Positions 16,675-27,740 are shown, counted from the first letter of the stretch. The stretch: DNA of 64,000 nt from Rhodoferax sp. TS-BS-61-7 (GCF_002943465.1 NZ_PTQY01000001.1:868001-932000); one strand, 5' to 3'. Program-made: numbers and translations. Notes: generated by a model not told the origin, from the letters alone.

Positions 16675-18093
16675 TCAGGACAAAGGCGGAGGTTCGGCCC
16701 AGTCGCCACCCAAGGCTTTGTACATGTCCAACGCAGCACTGAGGCGGGCTAGACTTTGCGTAGCCAGTGTGTCGAGCGCGGAAAAGAGTGTGCGTTGCGC
16801 ATCCAACACAGATAGCAGATCCCCACTGCCTGCGCGGTAGCGCAACTCGGCCAACTGCAGAGAACGCCGCGCCTGCGCCACGACCTCGCGCTGCATGGTT
16901 TCCTGGCGCTGGCTCCGGTCGACAGTGCCCATGGCATCGTCCACTTCCTTGAGCGCTGTGCGGATCGCCTTGCCATAATTTTCAATCAACACGACCCGCT
17001 GCGACTGGCTGCTGCGAATCTGCAAGCGCTGTTGACCACCATCAAAAATGGCCTGGGCCAGCGACACACCGAGTGAAAAACTGCGTGTCGGATCCGCAAG
17101 ATCCAGCAATGTCGCGGAACTCAGACCCAATGAGCCCGACAGTGACAAAGTCGGGAACAACGCCGCGCGTGCAGCTGCCACATTGGCATCGGCCGCAGCC
17201 AACTGCGCTTCCGCAGCGGCCAGGTCAGGGCGCCGTGCCAGCAGCGCTGTCGGCAAGCCGGGCAGGAGTTCGGGCACCTTGAGCTGGCTGAATTCACTGG
17301 CACGAGGCGCATAGCCCTGGGGAATTTTCCCCAACAACAAAGCCAAGGCAGAGGCGGCTTGGCGCTGCTGCAGTTCCAGCGGAATCAATGCGGTACGCTG
17401 CGAAAGCACCGTGGTGCGTTGTTGCGACACCTCCAAGGCGGTAGCCACTCCGTTGCGCTGCCGGGCTTCGACAATGGCCAGAACGCGCTCGGAAATCACC
17501 AGGTTGTCCCGGGCAATACGCATCCGCTCGCCCACATTGAGCCAAAGGAAGTAGCTGTTCGCAACACCATGCAACAAGGTCAGGCGAGCAGCTTCCCAGT
17601 CCTGCTGGCTCGCCTTGAAAGAAGCCTCACCCGCCCGCACACCAGCCGCCACACGACCCCAGAGGTCCACCTCGTAACTCACAGAGAGACCGGCACTGCT
17701 GGTGCGGCGCATCTCTCCCTGGGCCGTCGGCGTGTCGGTGCGCGACACCGTGGAGCCTGCCGTCCCCCGAACCGTAGGCAGACGCGATACGCCGCCCAGC
17801 TGCAATGCGATATCTGCCTGACGCATACGCTCCATAGCGATGCGCATATCTGCGTTGCCTGCCTGCGCTTCTCCGATCAGACGCTCCAACTCCGGGGAAC
17901 CAAAGGATTTCCACCAGTCGGCGCGAAGCTGCGCTACATCGGCACCCGGGGCAGCACCATCCCAAGACTGGGGCAGAACGACCACAGGTACGGTACGCGG
18001 CTCGGAGACAGCACAGGCCTGCAAAACCAGCACCGCACACAGTACCCAGGGCCGGGCAAGCAAAGGAAGAGAAAACATCATCAACATGCTCAT
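16675..18093 (-). CDS. Outer-membrane efflux lipoprotein, NodT/OprM-like
   Basis: A 472-residue TolC-type channel subunit. The signal peptide has a lipobox (LVLQAC), so the mature protein is probably lipid-modified at Cys. Two repeats of the OEP domain are seen, including [18 protein letters not shown] near the N-terminus and [20 protein letters not shown] in the second half. Its start overlaps the macB stop by ATGA, so it is coupled with MacB and MacA as the third part of a tripartite pump, similar in architecture to PvdRT-OpmQ. Siderophore or macrolide export is possible; the substrate is not evident from sequence. Confidence 0.92.
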   Translation of the reverse strand: MSMLMMFSLPLLARPWVLCAVLVLQACAVSEPRTVPVVVLPQSWDGAAPGADVAQLRADWWKSFGSPELERLIGEAQAGNADMRIAMERMRQADIALQLGGVSRLPTVRGTAGSTVSRTDTPTAQGEMRRTSSAGLSVSYEVDLWGRVAAGVRAGEASFKASQQDWEAARLTLLHGVANSYFLWLNVGERMRIARDNLVISERVLAIVEARQRNGVATALEVSQQRTTVLSQRTALIPLELQQRQAASALALLLGKIPQGYAPRASEFSQLKVPELLPGLPTALLARRPDLAAAEAQLAAADANVAAARAALFPTLSLSGSLGLSSATLLDLADPTRSFSLGVSLAQAIFDGGQQRLQIRSSQSQRVVLIENYGKAIRTALKEVDDAMGTVDRSQRQETMQREVVAQARRSLQLAELRYRAGSGDLLSVLDAQRTLFSALDTLATQSLARLSAALDMYKALGGDWAEPPPLS

Positions 18094-20063
18094 TCAGAAG
18101 ACAGGGCCACCACCGGATCAAGTCGCGCAGCCTTGCGCGCCGGCAGATAACCAAAGACCAACCCAGTGGCAAATGCACAACCAAAGGCCAGCAACACAGG
18201 CATCAAGGTGTATTTCACCGCCGTGCCCGTAGCGCCAATCACAAACGCAACACCCAAGCCAATCACCACACCGATCAGTCCGCCCAAGGCAGACACCACC
18301 AGCGCCTCAATCAGGAACTGCTGCAAGATATTGCGCATGCGCGCACCCGTGGCCATGCGGATACCAATCTCCCGCGTGCGCTCGGTCACACTGACCAGCA
18401 TGATGTTCATCACCCCGATCCCCCCCACCAGCAAGGAGATGGCGGCAATGGAGCCCAGCAGCACCGTCATGGTGTCCTGGGTTTCGGTCGCTGTGTCGAT
18501 GATCGAAGCCATATTTCGGATCTGGAAATCGATCACCCCGTGGCGTTCGGCGAGCAGAGATTCCACCGCCGATTGCGTCTCGTCGATCCGCTCCACATCG
18601 GTTACGGCGACCGTTACATTGCGCAGAAAACGCTGACCCGAGAGACGCAACTGGCTGGTCTGGTAAGGCACCAGCACCACATCGTCCTGGTCATCCCCAT
18701 TGGGAGAGGCCCCGCGCGAGCTCATCACGCCCACAATCTGGAAACTCAGGTTACCCACCAGCACGAACTGACCCAACGGATCCTGACCACCGGGAAACAG
18801 CGCCTTGGCCACGGTCGTACCCAGCACCGCCACCGTGGCGTACTCTTGTTCGTCATCCTCGGTAAAAAAGGTGCCGCGCCCTACTTTCCATTGGCGTGCC
18901 AGCGGAAATTTTGAGGACGTCCCCATGACGCTGCTGGAGTAATCGGACTCCCCATGGCGCAAGGTAGCGGTGCTGCGCTGCTCAGGCACAGCCGCCAACA
19001 CGTTGGGAACCTCCTTGTCGATGGCATGCACGTCTTCCAGCACCAACGTCGCCGTGTTGGAGAAACCCCGCTGGTTGGGTGCACCAGGGCGCACCAGCAA
19101 GAGATTGGAGCCCATCGCGCTGATCCGATCGATCACGACTTGTTTGGCCCCATCGCCGATGGCCAACATGGCGATGACAGAGGCGACGCCAATCACAATT
19201 CCCAGCAGCGTCAAGATGGCGCGAAAAACGTTGGCCTTGAGTGCCCGCAGAGCAGTCTTGGCAGCCTCCAGCACATCGCTCCAATGCGAAACCCGCCCCA
19301 CACGAGGCATCCAGGCACGGGCCGCCATAGCGGTTGCGCCTTCAGGGGGGCGTGGCCCCGGGTCGGCCACGATGTGGCCGTCTTTGATCTCGATGATCCG
19401 TTGGGCATGCTCGGCCACCTCGGCGGCATGGGTGATCAGAATCACGGTGTGCCCGCGCGCAGCCAAATCCTTCAGCAGCGCCATGACATCCGCACCACTC
19501 TTGCTATCGAGCGCGCCCGTCGGCTCATCGGCCAAAATGATCCGACCGCCATTCATCAAAGCCCGCGCGATGGACACCCGCTGCTGCTGCCCACCCGACA
19601 GCTGGTTCGGCCGGTGATGGGCCCGGTCATTCAACCCCAATGAAGCAAGGAGCTCCAGCGCCCGTGCATGTCGCTCGGCCGGCGGAATCCCCGCGTACAC
19701 CGCAGGCACTTCCACGTTGTCTGCCGCCGACCCCGTGGCAATCAGGTTGTAACTTTGGAAAACAAAACCAAAGGCCTCGCGGCGCAACTCCGCCAACTCA
19801 TCACGCTCCAGCTCCGAGACATCACGCCCCATAAAGCAGTAACGTCCCGTCGTGGGCCGGTCCAGACACCCCAAAATATTCATCAAAGTCGACTTACCCG
19901 AACCCGACGCGCCCATGATAGCCACGAGCTCGCCCGGATAAATCTGCAGATCAATCCCGTGCAACACCTCCACCGCGAGATCACCATTGGTATAGGTTTT
20001 GGTGATGCCGCTCAGGTCAATCAAGGGTATCCGCGCATCGTCCAACTCAACCGGAGATGTCAT
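18090..20063 (-). CDS. macB: MacB-type ABC efflux ATPase/permease
   Basis: A 657-residue fusion of an ABC ATPase and permease. The ATPase domain (about residues 10-240) has Walker [10 protein letters not shown], the Q loop in [10 protein letters not shown], signature [15 protein letters not shown], Walker [14 protein letters not shown] and the H loop [14 protein letters not shown] linker leads to the first membrane helix near 285, a large periplasmic domain to about 530, and three C-terminal helices with [25 protein letters not shown] FtsX motif. Stop and start overlap with both neighbours (ATGA), giving a macA-macB-OMF operon. It drives periplasm-to-outside export through mechanical coupling. 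Confidence 0.94.
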   Translation of the reverse strand: MTSPVELDDARIPLIDLSGITKTYTNGDLAVEVLHGIDLQIYPGELVAIMGASGSGKSTLMNILGCLDRPTTGRYCFMGRDVSELERDELAELRREAFGFVFQSYNLIATGSAADNVEVPAVYAGIPPAERHARALELLASLGLNDRAHHRPNQLSGGQQQRVSIARALMNGGRIILADEPTGALDSKSGADVMALLKDLAARGHTVILITHAAEVAEHAQRIIEIKDGHIVADPGPRPPEGATAMAARAWMPRVGRVSHWSDVLEAAKTALRALKANVFRAILTLLGIVIGVASVIAMLAIGDGAKQVVIDRISAMGSNLLLVRPGAPNQRGFSNTATLVLEDVHAIDKEVPNVLAAVPEQRSTATLRHGESDYSSSVMGTSSKFPLARQWKVGRGTFFTEDDEQEYATVAVLGTTVAKALFPGGQDPLGQFVLVGNLSFQIVGVMSSRGASPNGDDQDDVVLVPYQTSQLRLSGQRFLRNVTVAVTDVERIDETQSAVESLLAERHGVIDFQIRNMASIIDTATETQDTMTVLLGSIAAISLLVGGIGVMNIMLVSVTERTREIGIRMATGARMRNILQQFLIEALVVSALGGLIGVVIGLGVAFVIGATGTAVKYTLMPVLLAFGCAFATGLVFGYLPARKAARLDPVVALSSE

Positions 20064-21799
20064 CGCCGTGCACCACCGCTTGCGCTGCCAGGGGCATTGC
20101 CCGATGGTGCACCAGGTGCGCCAAAGTTTTGGTTCTGCGACTGGCCTACCCCAGCCCCTTGCTGGTTGTTGGCTCGGCGTGGCTGCTCCGCCTCACGCAT
20201 GCCCGCCACAACACGCTCCCCCTCTTTCAAACCGGAGAGCACCTCGGCATGCACGCGGTTGCTGATGCCGATAGTGACTTCACGCTCCTCCAGAGAGCCG
20301 TCCTCCAGCAAGACCTTGACCTTGGCCTGGCGCGGACCACGCGCAGGCCGGACGGACTCACTCGGCGCCCCATTTGCCTGGGGCGGTGCCGTGCGCGCAG
20401 GCGCATCGCGCCGGTCGGCCGAGCCCAATGCGTTGGCAGCTGGATTGCGCAGCGTGTCACGGGCTTCCGCACCTGGCAGGCGCTCACGCTTCGGTGAAGA
20501 CGCAGAGGTGCCAGGAGGCGGCGACACAGCATCTGCGCCTGCGGCCTGGTCACGCTGCCGGCGGCGCTGCTCACGCAGACGCTGGCGCTCTTCTTCCGAC
20601 AAATTCTGGAACGCTTCACGGTCCATGCGGGGCATCCCGCCAGCACGGCCTTCATTGGATGGACCATCGGCAACCCGAATGAACCCCGACTCCAACCGGG
20701 TGGAAGTCGGCATCAGCGCGGGACGGGCTCCAGATGCCGGTGCGCCCCCCTCAGGCGGGCGTTCTGTGGCACCGCCCTTGGGTCCACGCGCCCCACGCTG
20801 TATTGTCAAAGCCGACATGGGCACCATGAGCACATCACGCGCCTCGGCAACTACGAAAAACACCTGTGCAGTCATCTGCGTCATCAGGCTGCGATTGTTA
20901 TTAGGTACCTCGAACAAGGCGTTGTAAAGCACCACGTTGTTCGTCACGGTGGGTGTAGGTTCAATTCTCTTGAGCTGCCCGTACCAGCGCCGCCCTTGGC
21001 CACCCAGGGTGGTGAAATACACCGGCATCCCGGTGCGCAGCTTGCTGACGTCAGCCTCAGAGACCTGGGTCTGCACGGTCATCATGGAAAGATCCGCCAC
21101 ACGCAAGAGCGTAGGTGCAGACTGGTTCACATTCAGCGCCTGCCCCTGACGGGCCGTGATACTAACCACCGTGCCCGCCATGGGGGCATAAATACGCGTG
21201 AACTTGAGATTGGCCTCCTCAATCCGCATGCTGGCCCGCAATTGCTCCATCTGCGCCTTGAGAGACTGAATCTGGACACGTGCGGTATGTACCGCAGTCT
21301 CGGCATTCTGCAAAGTCTCTGCCGTTGTGGCTTCTTCCGCCATCAGATTCTTCTGCCGCTGCAGATCCCGTTCAGCCTTGACCAACGTCAGCTCGCGCTC
21401 CGCCATCTGGGCGTCCTGGGAGCGCAGCTGGGCACGGCTGGCCTCCACCTTGGCAATAGAGGTCTCTGCATCAATCTCTGCCAATACGTCGCCTTCGCGA
21501 ACTTCGGTCCCCACTTCAACCAGTAGCTTGCGCAACTGCCCAGACACTTGGGCTCCCACATCCACATAATTCCGCGGCTGCAAAGAACCCGTGGCGCTGA
21601 CTTGGTCTTCGATATCACCCCGTTGAATCGTCGCGGTGATGTATGCGCTCTCAGCCTTGGCGCCAGGCCCCCAGCGCTTCCAGCTAACCCACGCGCCCCC
21701 CAGCAGACTCAAAGAGATGAGGGACACCAGCATCCACCACCAGCGACTGCGTCCGCGGACCCCGGAGGCAACCGCCTCCACCTGTTTCACTTGCTTCAT
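20060..21799 (-). CDS. macA: MacA-like efflux adaptor with long disordered insertion
   Basis: A 579-residue periplasmic adaptor, far longer than typical MacA (about 370-400). One membrane helix is at residues 21-39; then come a lipoyl/barrel-sandwich domain ([20 protein letters not shown]), a coiled hairpin (about 110-195) and a beta-barrel up to about 333. Residues roughly 335-490 are a Pro/Arg/Gly/Ala-rich stretch with [18 protein letters not shown], expected to be disordered, before the final membrane-proximal domain ([19 protein letters not shown]) and a Gln/Gly/Asn-rich tail. The first gene of the efflux operon, it is divergent from baeS-like with 196 bp between. Confidence 0.92.
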   Translation of the reverse strand: MKQVKQVEAVASGVRGRSRWWWMLVSLISLSLLGGAWVSWKRWGPGAKAESAYITATIQRGDIEDQVSATGSLQPRNYVDVGAQVSGQLRKLLVEVGTEVREGDVLAEIDAETSIAKVEASRAQLRSQDAQMAERELTLVKAERDLQRQKNLMAEEATTAETLQNAETAVHTARVQIQSLKAQMEQLRASMRIEEANLKFTRIYAPMAGTVVSITARQGQALNVNQSAPTLLRVADLSMMTVQTQVSEADVSKLRTGMPVYFTTLGGQGRRWYGQLKRIEPTPTVTNNVVLYNALFEVPNNNRSLMTQMTAQVFFVVAEARDVLMVPMSALTIQRGARGPKGGATERPPEGGAPASGARPALMPTSTRLESGFIRVADGPSNEGRAGGMPRMDREAFQNLSEEERQRLREQRRRQRDQAAGADAVSPPPGTSASSPKRERLPGAEARDTLRNPAANALGSADRRDAPARTAPPQANGAPSESVRPARGPRQAKVKVLLEDGSLEEREVTIGISNRVHAEVLSGLKEGERVVAGMREAEQPRRANNQQGAGVGQSQNQNFGAPGAPSGNAPGSASGGARR

Positions 21800-21995
21800 A
21801 TCGAATAATTGGTTGAGTAAGGCATGCCAAGAACCACATCCCGTGCACTACCCTTGCATGCTGCCCGCAGAATATGCAAAGAATGTGGACAAACCCTCGC
21901 AGAATGCAGGCCAGTCCCCTTGCGCCAGGCAAACTTGCACAATTCTTGAAACATTGGGCGCTAGGCTAAGACCTGCTGACCTATTCCACACTCCT

Positions 21996-23516
21996 ATGCC
22001 CCCTCCAGCACTCCGTCGCATTGGCATCGCCCGCTTTGACACCTTAGGCGTCAAGCTCTTTTTGGCGATCGCGGGGGCCAATATCGTGCTCGTCATGTCT
22101 GCCTACCTGATCTACAGCTGGAGCTTTGACAAAGGCCTGGTCGAGTACCTCAACAAAGCCGACGAAACCCGATTGCGACCACTGGTAACCCACTTGGGAG
22201 AGAGGTACCAGCAAGAGGGCAGCTGGGAGTGGATTACTTCCGACCGCCAGCGCTGGCAGGACCTGACACGCGAAACCTTGGGGTTGGGTCGCTCACCGCG
22301 CCGCGCGACGGATGGTCCTCCGCCCGACGGCCGTCCCGCACCCGCCAATCAACGCACAGCGTCCGAACCGGCAGCACCACTGCCCGGCCTGGCCGCACAG
22401 AATCCCATCAACACCAGCCCACCGCTGACGATCGACCGCCGGCTGCTGCTGTTCAATGCACAGCGTCAACTTATCGTGGGTCCTGAAGAGCGCAGCGAGC
22501 AGGCAGTGCTCAAGCCGATCTTGGTGCAGGCGCAGACGGTTGGCTACCTGGGCTACATCCCACGCTTGCAAATGGTGGCCTCGCTGGAGCATGTGTTCCA
22601 GGCACAGCAAGCACGCTCCTTTTCCGCCATCGCACTCGGCCTGCTGGCGGCGGTTGTCCTCAACGCGGCACTGATCGCGCGCTGGCTGTCACAGCGTTTG
22701 CGGCCACTGGGCGCAGGCGCTGCCGCCGTGACCCGGGGTGACTACGGCGTGCGCCTGCCCGTGCAAGGGCACGATGAACTGGCCCAGTTGGCGGATGACT
22801 TCAACCACATGAGCCGTGCACTGGAAGCCGCGCAGCAGGCCCGCCAGCGCTGGATTGCCGACATCGCCCACGAGCTGCGTACACCGCTGGCATCGCTGCG
22901 CGCCGAAATCGAGGCCATGCAAGACGGTGTTCGCCAGCCCAGCCCGGACAACCTTGACTCCTTGGCACAAGAGGTGAACCGCCTTACCCGCTTGGTCGAA
23001 GACCTGCGCCTGCTATCGCTGTCGGATTTGGGTGGTCTCCACTATCGCTTCGAAACCATCGACTTGGGACGCTTCGTCGAAGACTTTTTAGATGACGCAA
23101 CCGGGCAGGACAACGACACTCTGCAAATCGACCGCGAACTGGTCCTCGGCCTGCGGGTTCGGGCCGACGACGATCGACTGACCCAGGTACTGTCCAACCT
23201 GCTGCAAAACACCCGTCGCTACACGGCAACCCCAGGACGTCTTCATGTCCGGCTCAGTCGCAGCCAAAACCAGGCGCTGCTGAGCTGGGAAGACAGCACG
23301 CCGGGCGTACCTTCAGAAGTGCTACCGCGCCTCAAAGACCGGCTCTTCCGTTTGGACCCTTCGCGCGACCGCAGCTCGGGAGGGTCCGGCCTCGGCCTGT
23401 CCATTGCCAGTGCAATTATCGAAGGCCATGGTGGGCACATGCAAGCCAGTTCCAGCGTGCTGGGTGGCCTGCGTTGGGAGCTGCTTCTGCCATTACACGA
23501 CGAGCGTCAGCCATGA
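21996..23516 (+). CDS. baeS: Sensor histidine kinase, BaeS-like
   Basis: A 506-residue membrane kinase. Helix one covers about residues 17-36 (GVKLFLAIAGANIVLVMSAY); a periplasmic sensor runs to about 205; helix two is near 207-230; a HAMP follows. The HisKA motif WIADIAHELRTPLASLRAEI has the phosphorylated His, then N box QVLSNLLQNTRRY and G boxes ending GGSGLGLSIASAI. This is the BaeS pattern of envelope-stress kinases. The start MPPPALRRIGIARFD is chosen because the longer open frame overlaps the divergent macA control region. The stop overlaps the regulator start. It probably controls the macAB-OMF pump. Confidence 0.9.
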   Translation: MPPPALRRIGIARFDTLGVKLFLAIAGANIVLVMSAYLIYSWSFDKGLVEYLNKADETRLRPLVTHLGERYQQEGSWEWITSDRQRWQDLTRETLGLGRSPRRATDGPPPDGRPAPANQRTASEPAAPLPGLAAQNPINTSPPLTIDRRLLLFNAQRQLIVGPEERSEQAVLKPILVQAQTVGYLGYIPRLQMVASLEHVFQAQQARSFSAIALGLLAAVVLNAALIARWLSQRLRPLGAGAAAVTRGDYGVRLPVQGHDELAQLADDFNHMSRALEAAQQARQRWIADIAHELRTPLASLRAEIEAMQDGVRQPSPDNLDSLAQEVNRLTRLVEDLRLLSLSDLGGLHYRFETIDLGRFVEDFLDDATGQDNDTLQIDRELVLGLRVRADDDRLTQVLSNLLQNTRRYTATPGRLHVRLSRSQNQALLSWEDSTPGVPSEVLPRLKDRLFRLDPSRDRSSGGSGLGLSIASAIIEGHGGHMQASSSVLGGLRWELLLPLHDERQP

Positions 23517-24196
23517 CTGAGCGCATCCTGATCGTCGAAGATGAAAGCAAGATGGCCAGAGTCCTGCTCGAATACCTAACCCAATCGGGCTACCAAACCC
23601 ACCACCTCACACGCGGCGATGAAGTCGAAGCCTGGCTGGAAGGGAATCCGGTCGATCTCATCCTGCTTGACCTCATGCTGCCAGGCAAAAGCGGCCAGGA
23701 CATCTGCCGCACACTGCGTGCCAGCCCGGCCGGGCCCGCCATCATCATGGTCACGGCGCTGGTTGAGGAGATCGACCGCCTGCTCGGTCTTGAATTAGGC
23801 GCGGACGACTACATCTGCAAACCCTTCAGCCCGCGTGAAGTGGTCGCACGGGTGAAGGCTGTTTTGCGCCGCACCACCCCACACACAACTCCGCCTGCCG
23901 CAGCACATCATCTGGATCTGGACGATGCCCGATGGCGCGCCACGCTGGGGGGAAGAGACTTGGGATTGACTGCAGTGGAATACCAACTACTCAAAGTCAT
24001 GAGTGGCCGCCCCGGTCGCATCTACTCGCGTGAACAGCTCATGGATGCCATGTACCAGGACGAGCGCATCGTCTCCGACCGGACTGTCGATAGCCACATC
24101 AAAAAGTTGCGTCGCAAAATTCAGCAGCTACTGCCAGAGCAGGAGCTCATCCAATCGGTCTACGGACTTGGTTACAGATTTGACACGCCCACCTGA
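23513..24196 (+). CDS. baeR: OmpR-family response regulator, BaeR-like
   Basis: A 227-residue regulator with a receiver domain (ILIVEDESKMA; phosphoacceptor Asp in LILLDLMLPGKSG; Lys in YICKPFSPREV) and a winged-helix DNA-binding domain (LTAVEYQLLKVMSGRPGRIY to SVYGLGYRF). It overlaps the kinase stop by ATGA, so the pair is coupled. The likely targets are the divergent macAB-OMF genes and envelope-stress genes. It converges with the metal-binding protein gene, leaving four bases between stops. Confidence 0.93.
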   Translation: MTERILIVEDESKMARVLLEYLTQSGYQTHHLTRGDEVEAWLEGNPVDLILLDLMLPGKSGQDICRTLRASPAGPAIIMVTALVEEIDRLLGLELGADDYICKPFSPREVVARVKAVLRRTTPHTTPPAAAHHLDLDDARWRATLGGRDLGLTAVEYQLLKVMSGRPGRIYSREQLMDAMYQDERIVSDRTVDSHIKKLRRKIQQLLPEQELIQSVYGLGYRFDTPT

Positions 24197-24200
24197 CAGC

Positions 24201-25142
24201 TCAAGGCGCAGCGATGACACCCAAACGCCGACTGTTCTCGCGTAGCTCTCCCAATGGGTCGCGGCCTTCAGTTAATAACACGATGACCAACACACCGGCT
24301 TGTTGCATTGCCTGTGCCAGCGCAGGCGGCAACTCTCGGTGGCTCAATACCGCCCGCACCGAAGCGCTACGCAAGCGCAGCACCAGCGCGCCCAGGGCTT
24401 CGGTCGTCCAGGCCTCATCGTCCCGTGCATCCACACCCATCAAATCAAGATTGAAGCCACTCACCAAGTAGTCCAACCGATCGGACAGGCTGAACACGGC
24501 AAGGTTGTTCGCACCAGCCAAACGTGCTTCGCTCTGGGCCGTGGTGGCGATGATTTGCTGACGCAGCGTGGTCGCATTGGCTTGCAAACGCAACTTCGCC
24601 GAAGGTGCAAGACGTGCAAGGTCACCAGCAATCACGTCGACCATTCGTCCCAAATTCACCGGGTCAAGCCAAGGCAGCGCATTTGCGGAAGCACCCAGCT
24701 CCTGCAAGGCCATGCCTGGCAACGAAGCATCGAGCGGCCTGGCTGCATCGATTTCAATGAGACGAACGTTTTGGCGGCGTGCCAATGGGAAAAGTGGATC
24801 GTCTGGCCAGATAGAGCGCAGGCCAATCACGGCATCAGCCTGACGTGCAGCATCGCCCAATGCCACCGCCCCTCGGCCTGCGAAAAAAGCCTGTTGCCGG
24901 TTGGCCGGCAGCGTTTCTGGTACGGGCCGCAACACCACCATACCTGTCTCTCGCACCAGTGTATGGGTCAGCGCAGCCACCACAGGATGGGCCACCAGCA
25001 ACCGCACGGGTGCAATCGCCTGGGCTGCCACAGCAGATGCGGGAGCGTTCTGCGCCAGCGCAGACCTTGAAATAGACGCGGTGGCGGCAAGTGCCAAGAG
25101 TGTGGCCAAACACCAAGAGGAAGAAATACGACGCGCGGTCAT
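24201..25142 (-). CDS. Degenerate metal ABC transporter substrate-binding protein (second copy)
   Basis: A 313-residue exported protein: signal peptide from MTARRISSSW to about SALA, then a fold of the ZnuA/TroA cluster A-I type. The usual metal-ligand motifs are missing or altered: where ZnuA/TroA have N-P-H near the middle, this protein has ALPWLDPVN, and the GFNPHAYEP-like loop is absent. It is the last gene of the operon and overlaps the permease stop by ATGA. It may bind a metal-chelate, scaffold the transporter, or have lost metal binding. The family link is moderate and rests on length, context and the downstream half of the sequence. Confidence 0.72.
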   Translation of the reverse strand: MTARRISSSWCLATLLALAATASISRSALAQNAPASAVAAQAIAPVRLLVAHPVVAALTHTLVRETGMVVLRPVPETLPANRQQAFFAGRGAVALGDAARQADAVIGLRSIWPDDPLFPLARRQNVRLIEIDAARPLDASLPGMALQELGASANALPWLDPVNLGRMVDVIAGDLARLAPSAKLRLQANATTLRQQIIATTAQSEARLAGANNLAVFSLSDRLDYLVSGFNLDLMGVDARDDEAWTTEALGALVLRLRSASVRAVLSHRELPPALAQAMQQAGVLVIVLLTEGRDPLGELRENSRRLGVIAAP

Positions 25143-26041
25143 CCGGCATGCCCTTTCAAAGACGGAGTTAGCCCCCGAATGACTGCCGCGAGCGCGAAGA
25201 AACAACCGGCGGTAAGAATGATGGCAGCACCTGAGGGCACGGGCAATTCGAGTTCAATCGGCACCAAAATACCTATTTGCGTGCTCGCCGTGGCGAACAA
25301 CACACTCAACCAGAAGAACCCCCGCAACGAAAGGCTCAGCAGGCGCGCTGCGGCAGCAGGAATGATCAGCAACGCCCCCACCAGGATGGCGCCAATCACC
25401 TTGACCGATGCCACGGTGACAATGGTCACCAGCACCACAAACAGATAGTCCAGCAGCTTGACCCGTACGCCGCGTACGGCAGCAAGCTGAGGATTGAAGC
25501 TGGCGAGCATGAACCGGTTGTATAGCGGCACGGTGAGCAACACCACCAGTGACCCCACCACCGCCAACACCAACAAGTCACCAGCGTCCACGGTCAATAC
25601 GGAGCCGAACAGCACGTTTTCAAGAATGTGGATGTTCACGCGACCGGAAAGCATGAGCAGAAGGCTCGCCCCCATCGCCAGGGAGACGGCCAAAAAAACT
25701 CCAATCAGCGTGTCCGGCGAGAGCCCCGTGCGGTTGCGCAAGTAGTTCAGCAACAGACCGAACAGCAGGCAATACGCAAACAAACTGCCATAGGGCCCGG
25801 TGTAGGGCTCCCCCAGCAAAATGCCAATCGCCACACCCGTCAGCGCGGCATGCCCCACTGCCTCGGAGAAAAACGCCAACCGTTTGACCACCACCAGCGT
25901 TCCCAGACCACCGAGCACAGGGCCAATGCACAAACCGGCCAGCACGGCGTTGACCACAAAACCATACGCCAGCGAGGCAGGCAAGGTGCCCTGCTCGGCC
26001 ATCAGCTGGATCGCTTGACGAACACTATCGAAACCACTCAT
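25139..26041 (-). CDS. Metal ABC transporter permease (ZnuB/MntB family)
   Basis: A 300-residue ABC-3 permease with about eight or nine membrane helices. Family signs include FFSEAVGHAALTGVAIG (EAA-like cytoplasmic loop), GLSPDTLIGVFLAVSLAMG and LVTIVTVASVKVIGAILVGALLIIPAAAARLLS-like C-terminal helices. The ATG at 26041 shares one base with the ATPase stop (TGATG); an in-frame GTG directly upstream is less likely. It forms the channel for divalent metal import (Zn, Mn or Fe). The Fur-type box upstream of the operon points to iron or manganese rather than a Zur-controlled zinc role. Confidence 0.92.
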   Translation of the reverse strand: MSGFDSVRQAIQLMAEQGTLPASLAYGFVVNAVLAGLCIGPVLGGLGTLVVVKRLAFFSEAVGHAALTGVAIGILLGEPYTGPYGSLFAYCLLFGLLLNYLRNRTGLSPDTLIGVFLAVSLAMGASLLLMLSGRVNIHILENVLFGSVLTVDAGDLLVLAVVGSLVVLLTVPLYNRFMLASFNPQLAAVRGVRVKLLDYLFVVLVTIVTVASVKVIGAILVGALLIIPAAAARLLSLSLRGFFWLSVLFATASTQIGILVPIELELPVPSGAAIILTAGCFFALAAVIRGLTPSLKGHAG

Positions 26042-26787
26042 CACGCCACCGCCTTGTCTTCTGCTTCTTCGATCCGATGCCGGTTCGAAAACAGCGCCAG
26101 CACGCGTTGTGGGGTTAGTGTTTGTGCGGCAGGACCGTCAAACAATACCTGCCGACTCAGACCAGTGACCTGGTCCGCCAAACGCGTGACGGCATCCAGG
26201 TCGTGTTCGATCCATAACACCGTGACACGGTTTTCGCGCCAGTGCGCCAGCAGCGTTTCAAACGTATCCACGCCCGCCTCGTCCAGCGCAGACATAGGTT
26301 CGTCCAACAAGATGAGATCGGACGCCGGAATCAGCGCCTGGGCCAGCAGCACGCGCTGCCGCTCCCCCCCCGAAAGCGCCCCCATGCGGCGATGGGCCTT
26401 CTCTAGCATGCCCACCTGCTCCAAGGCCCGCTCCACAGGCCCCCTCCAGTTCGGCGACAGGCCCAAAAACACAGGGCGCCGCTGGCACATGGCCCCCATG
26501 AAATCCATCACGGTCATGGGCAAACCGACATCAAACGCCAGTGCCTGCGGCACATACCCCGTAGTACCGGGCTGATCACCCGGCCACGCAATGCTGATCT
26601 CGCCACGGTGCGGCATCTGGCCCAGCAAGGCTTTGAACAAAGAACTCTTACCACCTCCGTTGGGCCCCACGAGTGCATGCACGCTTCCCGGTGCCACGTT
26701 CAGGCTGACGTGTCGCAAGATGTCGGTGTGACCAAGCGTGAGGCTCACGGATTCGAAGGCAATGCCGGGCCCATATCCCTGCATCAT
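26041..26787 (-). CDS. Metal ABC transporter ATP-binding protein
   Basis: A 248-residue ABC ATPase: Walker A VGPNGGGKSSL (about residues 40-48), Q loop YVPQALAF, signature LSGGERQRVLLAQAL, Walker B LILLDEPMSALDE and H loop VLWIEHDLDAV. It matches the ZnuC/MntA branch. The start overlaps the preceding binding-protein stop (ATGA) and the stop overlaps the permease start, so the operon is tightly coupled. Product powers metal import through the neighbouring permease. Confidence 0.93.
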   Translation of the reverse strand: MMQGYGPGIAFESVSLTLGHTDILRHVSLNVAPGSVHALVGPNGGGKSSLFKALLGQMPHRGEISIAWPGDQPGTTGYVPQALAFDVGLPMTVMDFMGAMCQRRPVFLGLSPNWRGPVERALEQVGMLEKAHRRMGALSGGERQRVLLAQALIPASDLILLDEPMSALDEAGVDTFETLLAHWRENRVTVLWIEHDLDAVTRLADQVTGLSRQVLFDGPAAQTLTPQRVLALFSNRHRIEEAEDKAVA

Positions 26788-27716
26788 GCGGACTCCCGAA
26801 TGGCGCGCACCACCGTCGCCAGGTTGCGCGCGATTTCCTGCTCGAACTTCTCGGAGGTATACGGACCATGCGAAATATGGGTCAGTGCATAGAGTCGAAC
26901 CCCGGTCTCGCGCCGGATGGTATCTACGTAGGCGGAGGGAAAGTCCATCTCGGAGAAGATGACCTTCACATCGAGTGAACGGATCTGGTCGATCGTGCGC
27001 TTGAGCTGCGAGGGGCTAGGCTCGATGCCGTGCGCGGGCTCCACCACAGCAGCGACTTCGAGACCGAACTCGCGCAACAGGTAGTCGTACGCGCCGTGAA
27101 TCGTCGCGATGCGAAAGTTGGCGGCCGGGGCCTGGGCAAGTTGCCCCAACGCATCGGCGCGCAGCTTGCGCAATTTTTGCGCATAAGCGCGCGCATTGGC
27201 GGTGTAGGCGGTAGCGTTCGCGGTATCAATTTTCCCCAGCTCCCGCGCGATGGTGTTGATCTGCGAGATGGACGCAGTCACCGACAAAAAGGTGTGCGGA
27301 TTCACAACCTTGCCGGAAGTGCCACGCCCCTCGCCCACCGCGGCAAGCAGCGGCACCTGGGCATTGGACTCAATCACCTTCAGATCGGGCCGCTCACTGG
27401 CGGCAATCATCCGGCCGGCGAAATCATCGTGCCCGACCCCGTTGATTACGATCGCATCCAGCGTCGCAATACGCTTGATGTCTTCGGTACGTGGCTCGTA
27501 GGCGTGTGGATTGAAACCCGCGGGAATGATGGGCACCACCTCCGCAAGGTTGCCGACCACATTGGCGACATAACTGTAATAAGGGTGAAGTGTCACGCCT
27601 ATGCGCAAGCGACGCGCCTGGGCTTGAACCCCTGCTGCTGCCAACGCCAAAGGCGCCCACGCCAGGGTGCACAGCAACTGCCTGCGGCGTTTATGGGTTG
27701 TGTAAAGGTCTTGCAT
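26784..27716 (-). CDS. Metal ABC transporter substrate-binding protein (ZnuA/TroA family)
   Basis: A 310-residue exported metal-binding protein. After a signal peptide (MQDLYTTHKRRRQLLC through about VQAQA), candidate metal ligands include His in GFNPHAYEPR and GVGHDDF, His in VNPHTFLSV, and acidic residues in FSEMDFPSAYVDTI near the C-terminus. The final THISHGPYTSEKFEQ is also histidine-bearing. These features fit cluster A-I zinc, manganese or iron binders. An upstream TTG would add four residues; the ATG is preferred. It is coupled to the ATPase by ATGA and lies 24 bp after a DUF6162-like gene. Confidence 0.9.
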   Translation of the reverse strand: MQDLYTTHKRRRQLLCTLAWAPLALAAAGVQAQARRLRIGVTLHPYYSYVANVVGNLAEVVPIIPAGFNPHAYEPRTEDIKRIATLDAIVINGVGHDDFAGRMIAASERPDLKVIESNAQVPLLAAVGEGRGTSGKVVNPHTFLSVTASISQINTIARELGKIDTANATAYTANARAYAQKLRKLRADALGQLAQAPAANFRIATIHGAYDYLLREFGLEVAAVVEPAHGIEPSPSQLKRTIDQIRSLDVKVIFSEMDFPSAYVDTIRRETGVRLYALTHISHGPYTSEKFEQEIARNLATVVRAIRESA

Positions 27717-27740
27717 AAATTTCTTCAAATAAACCGTTAG

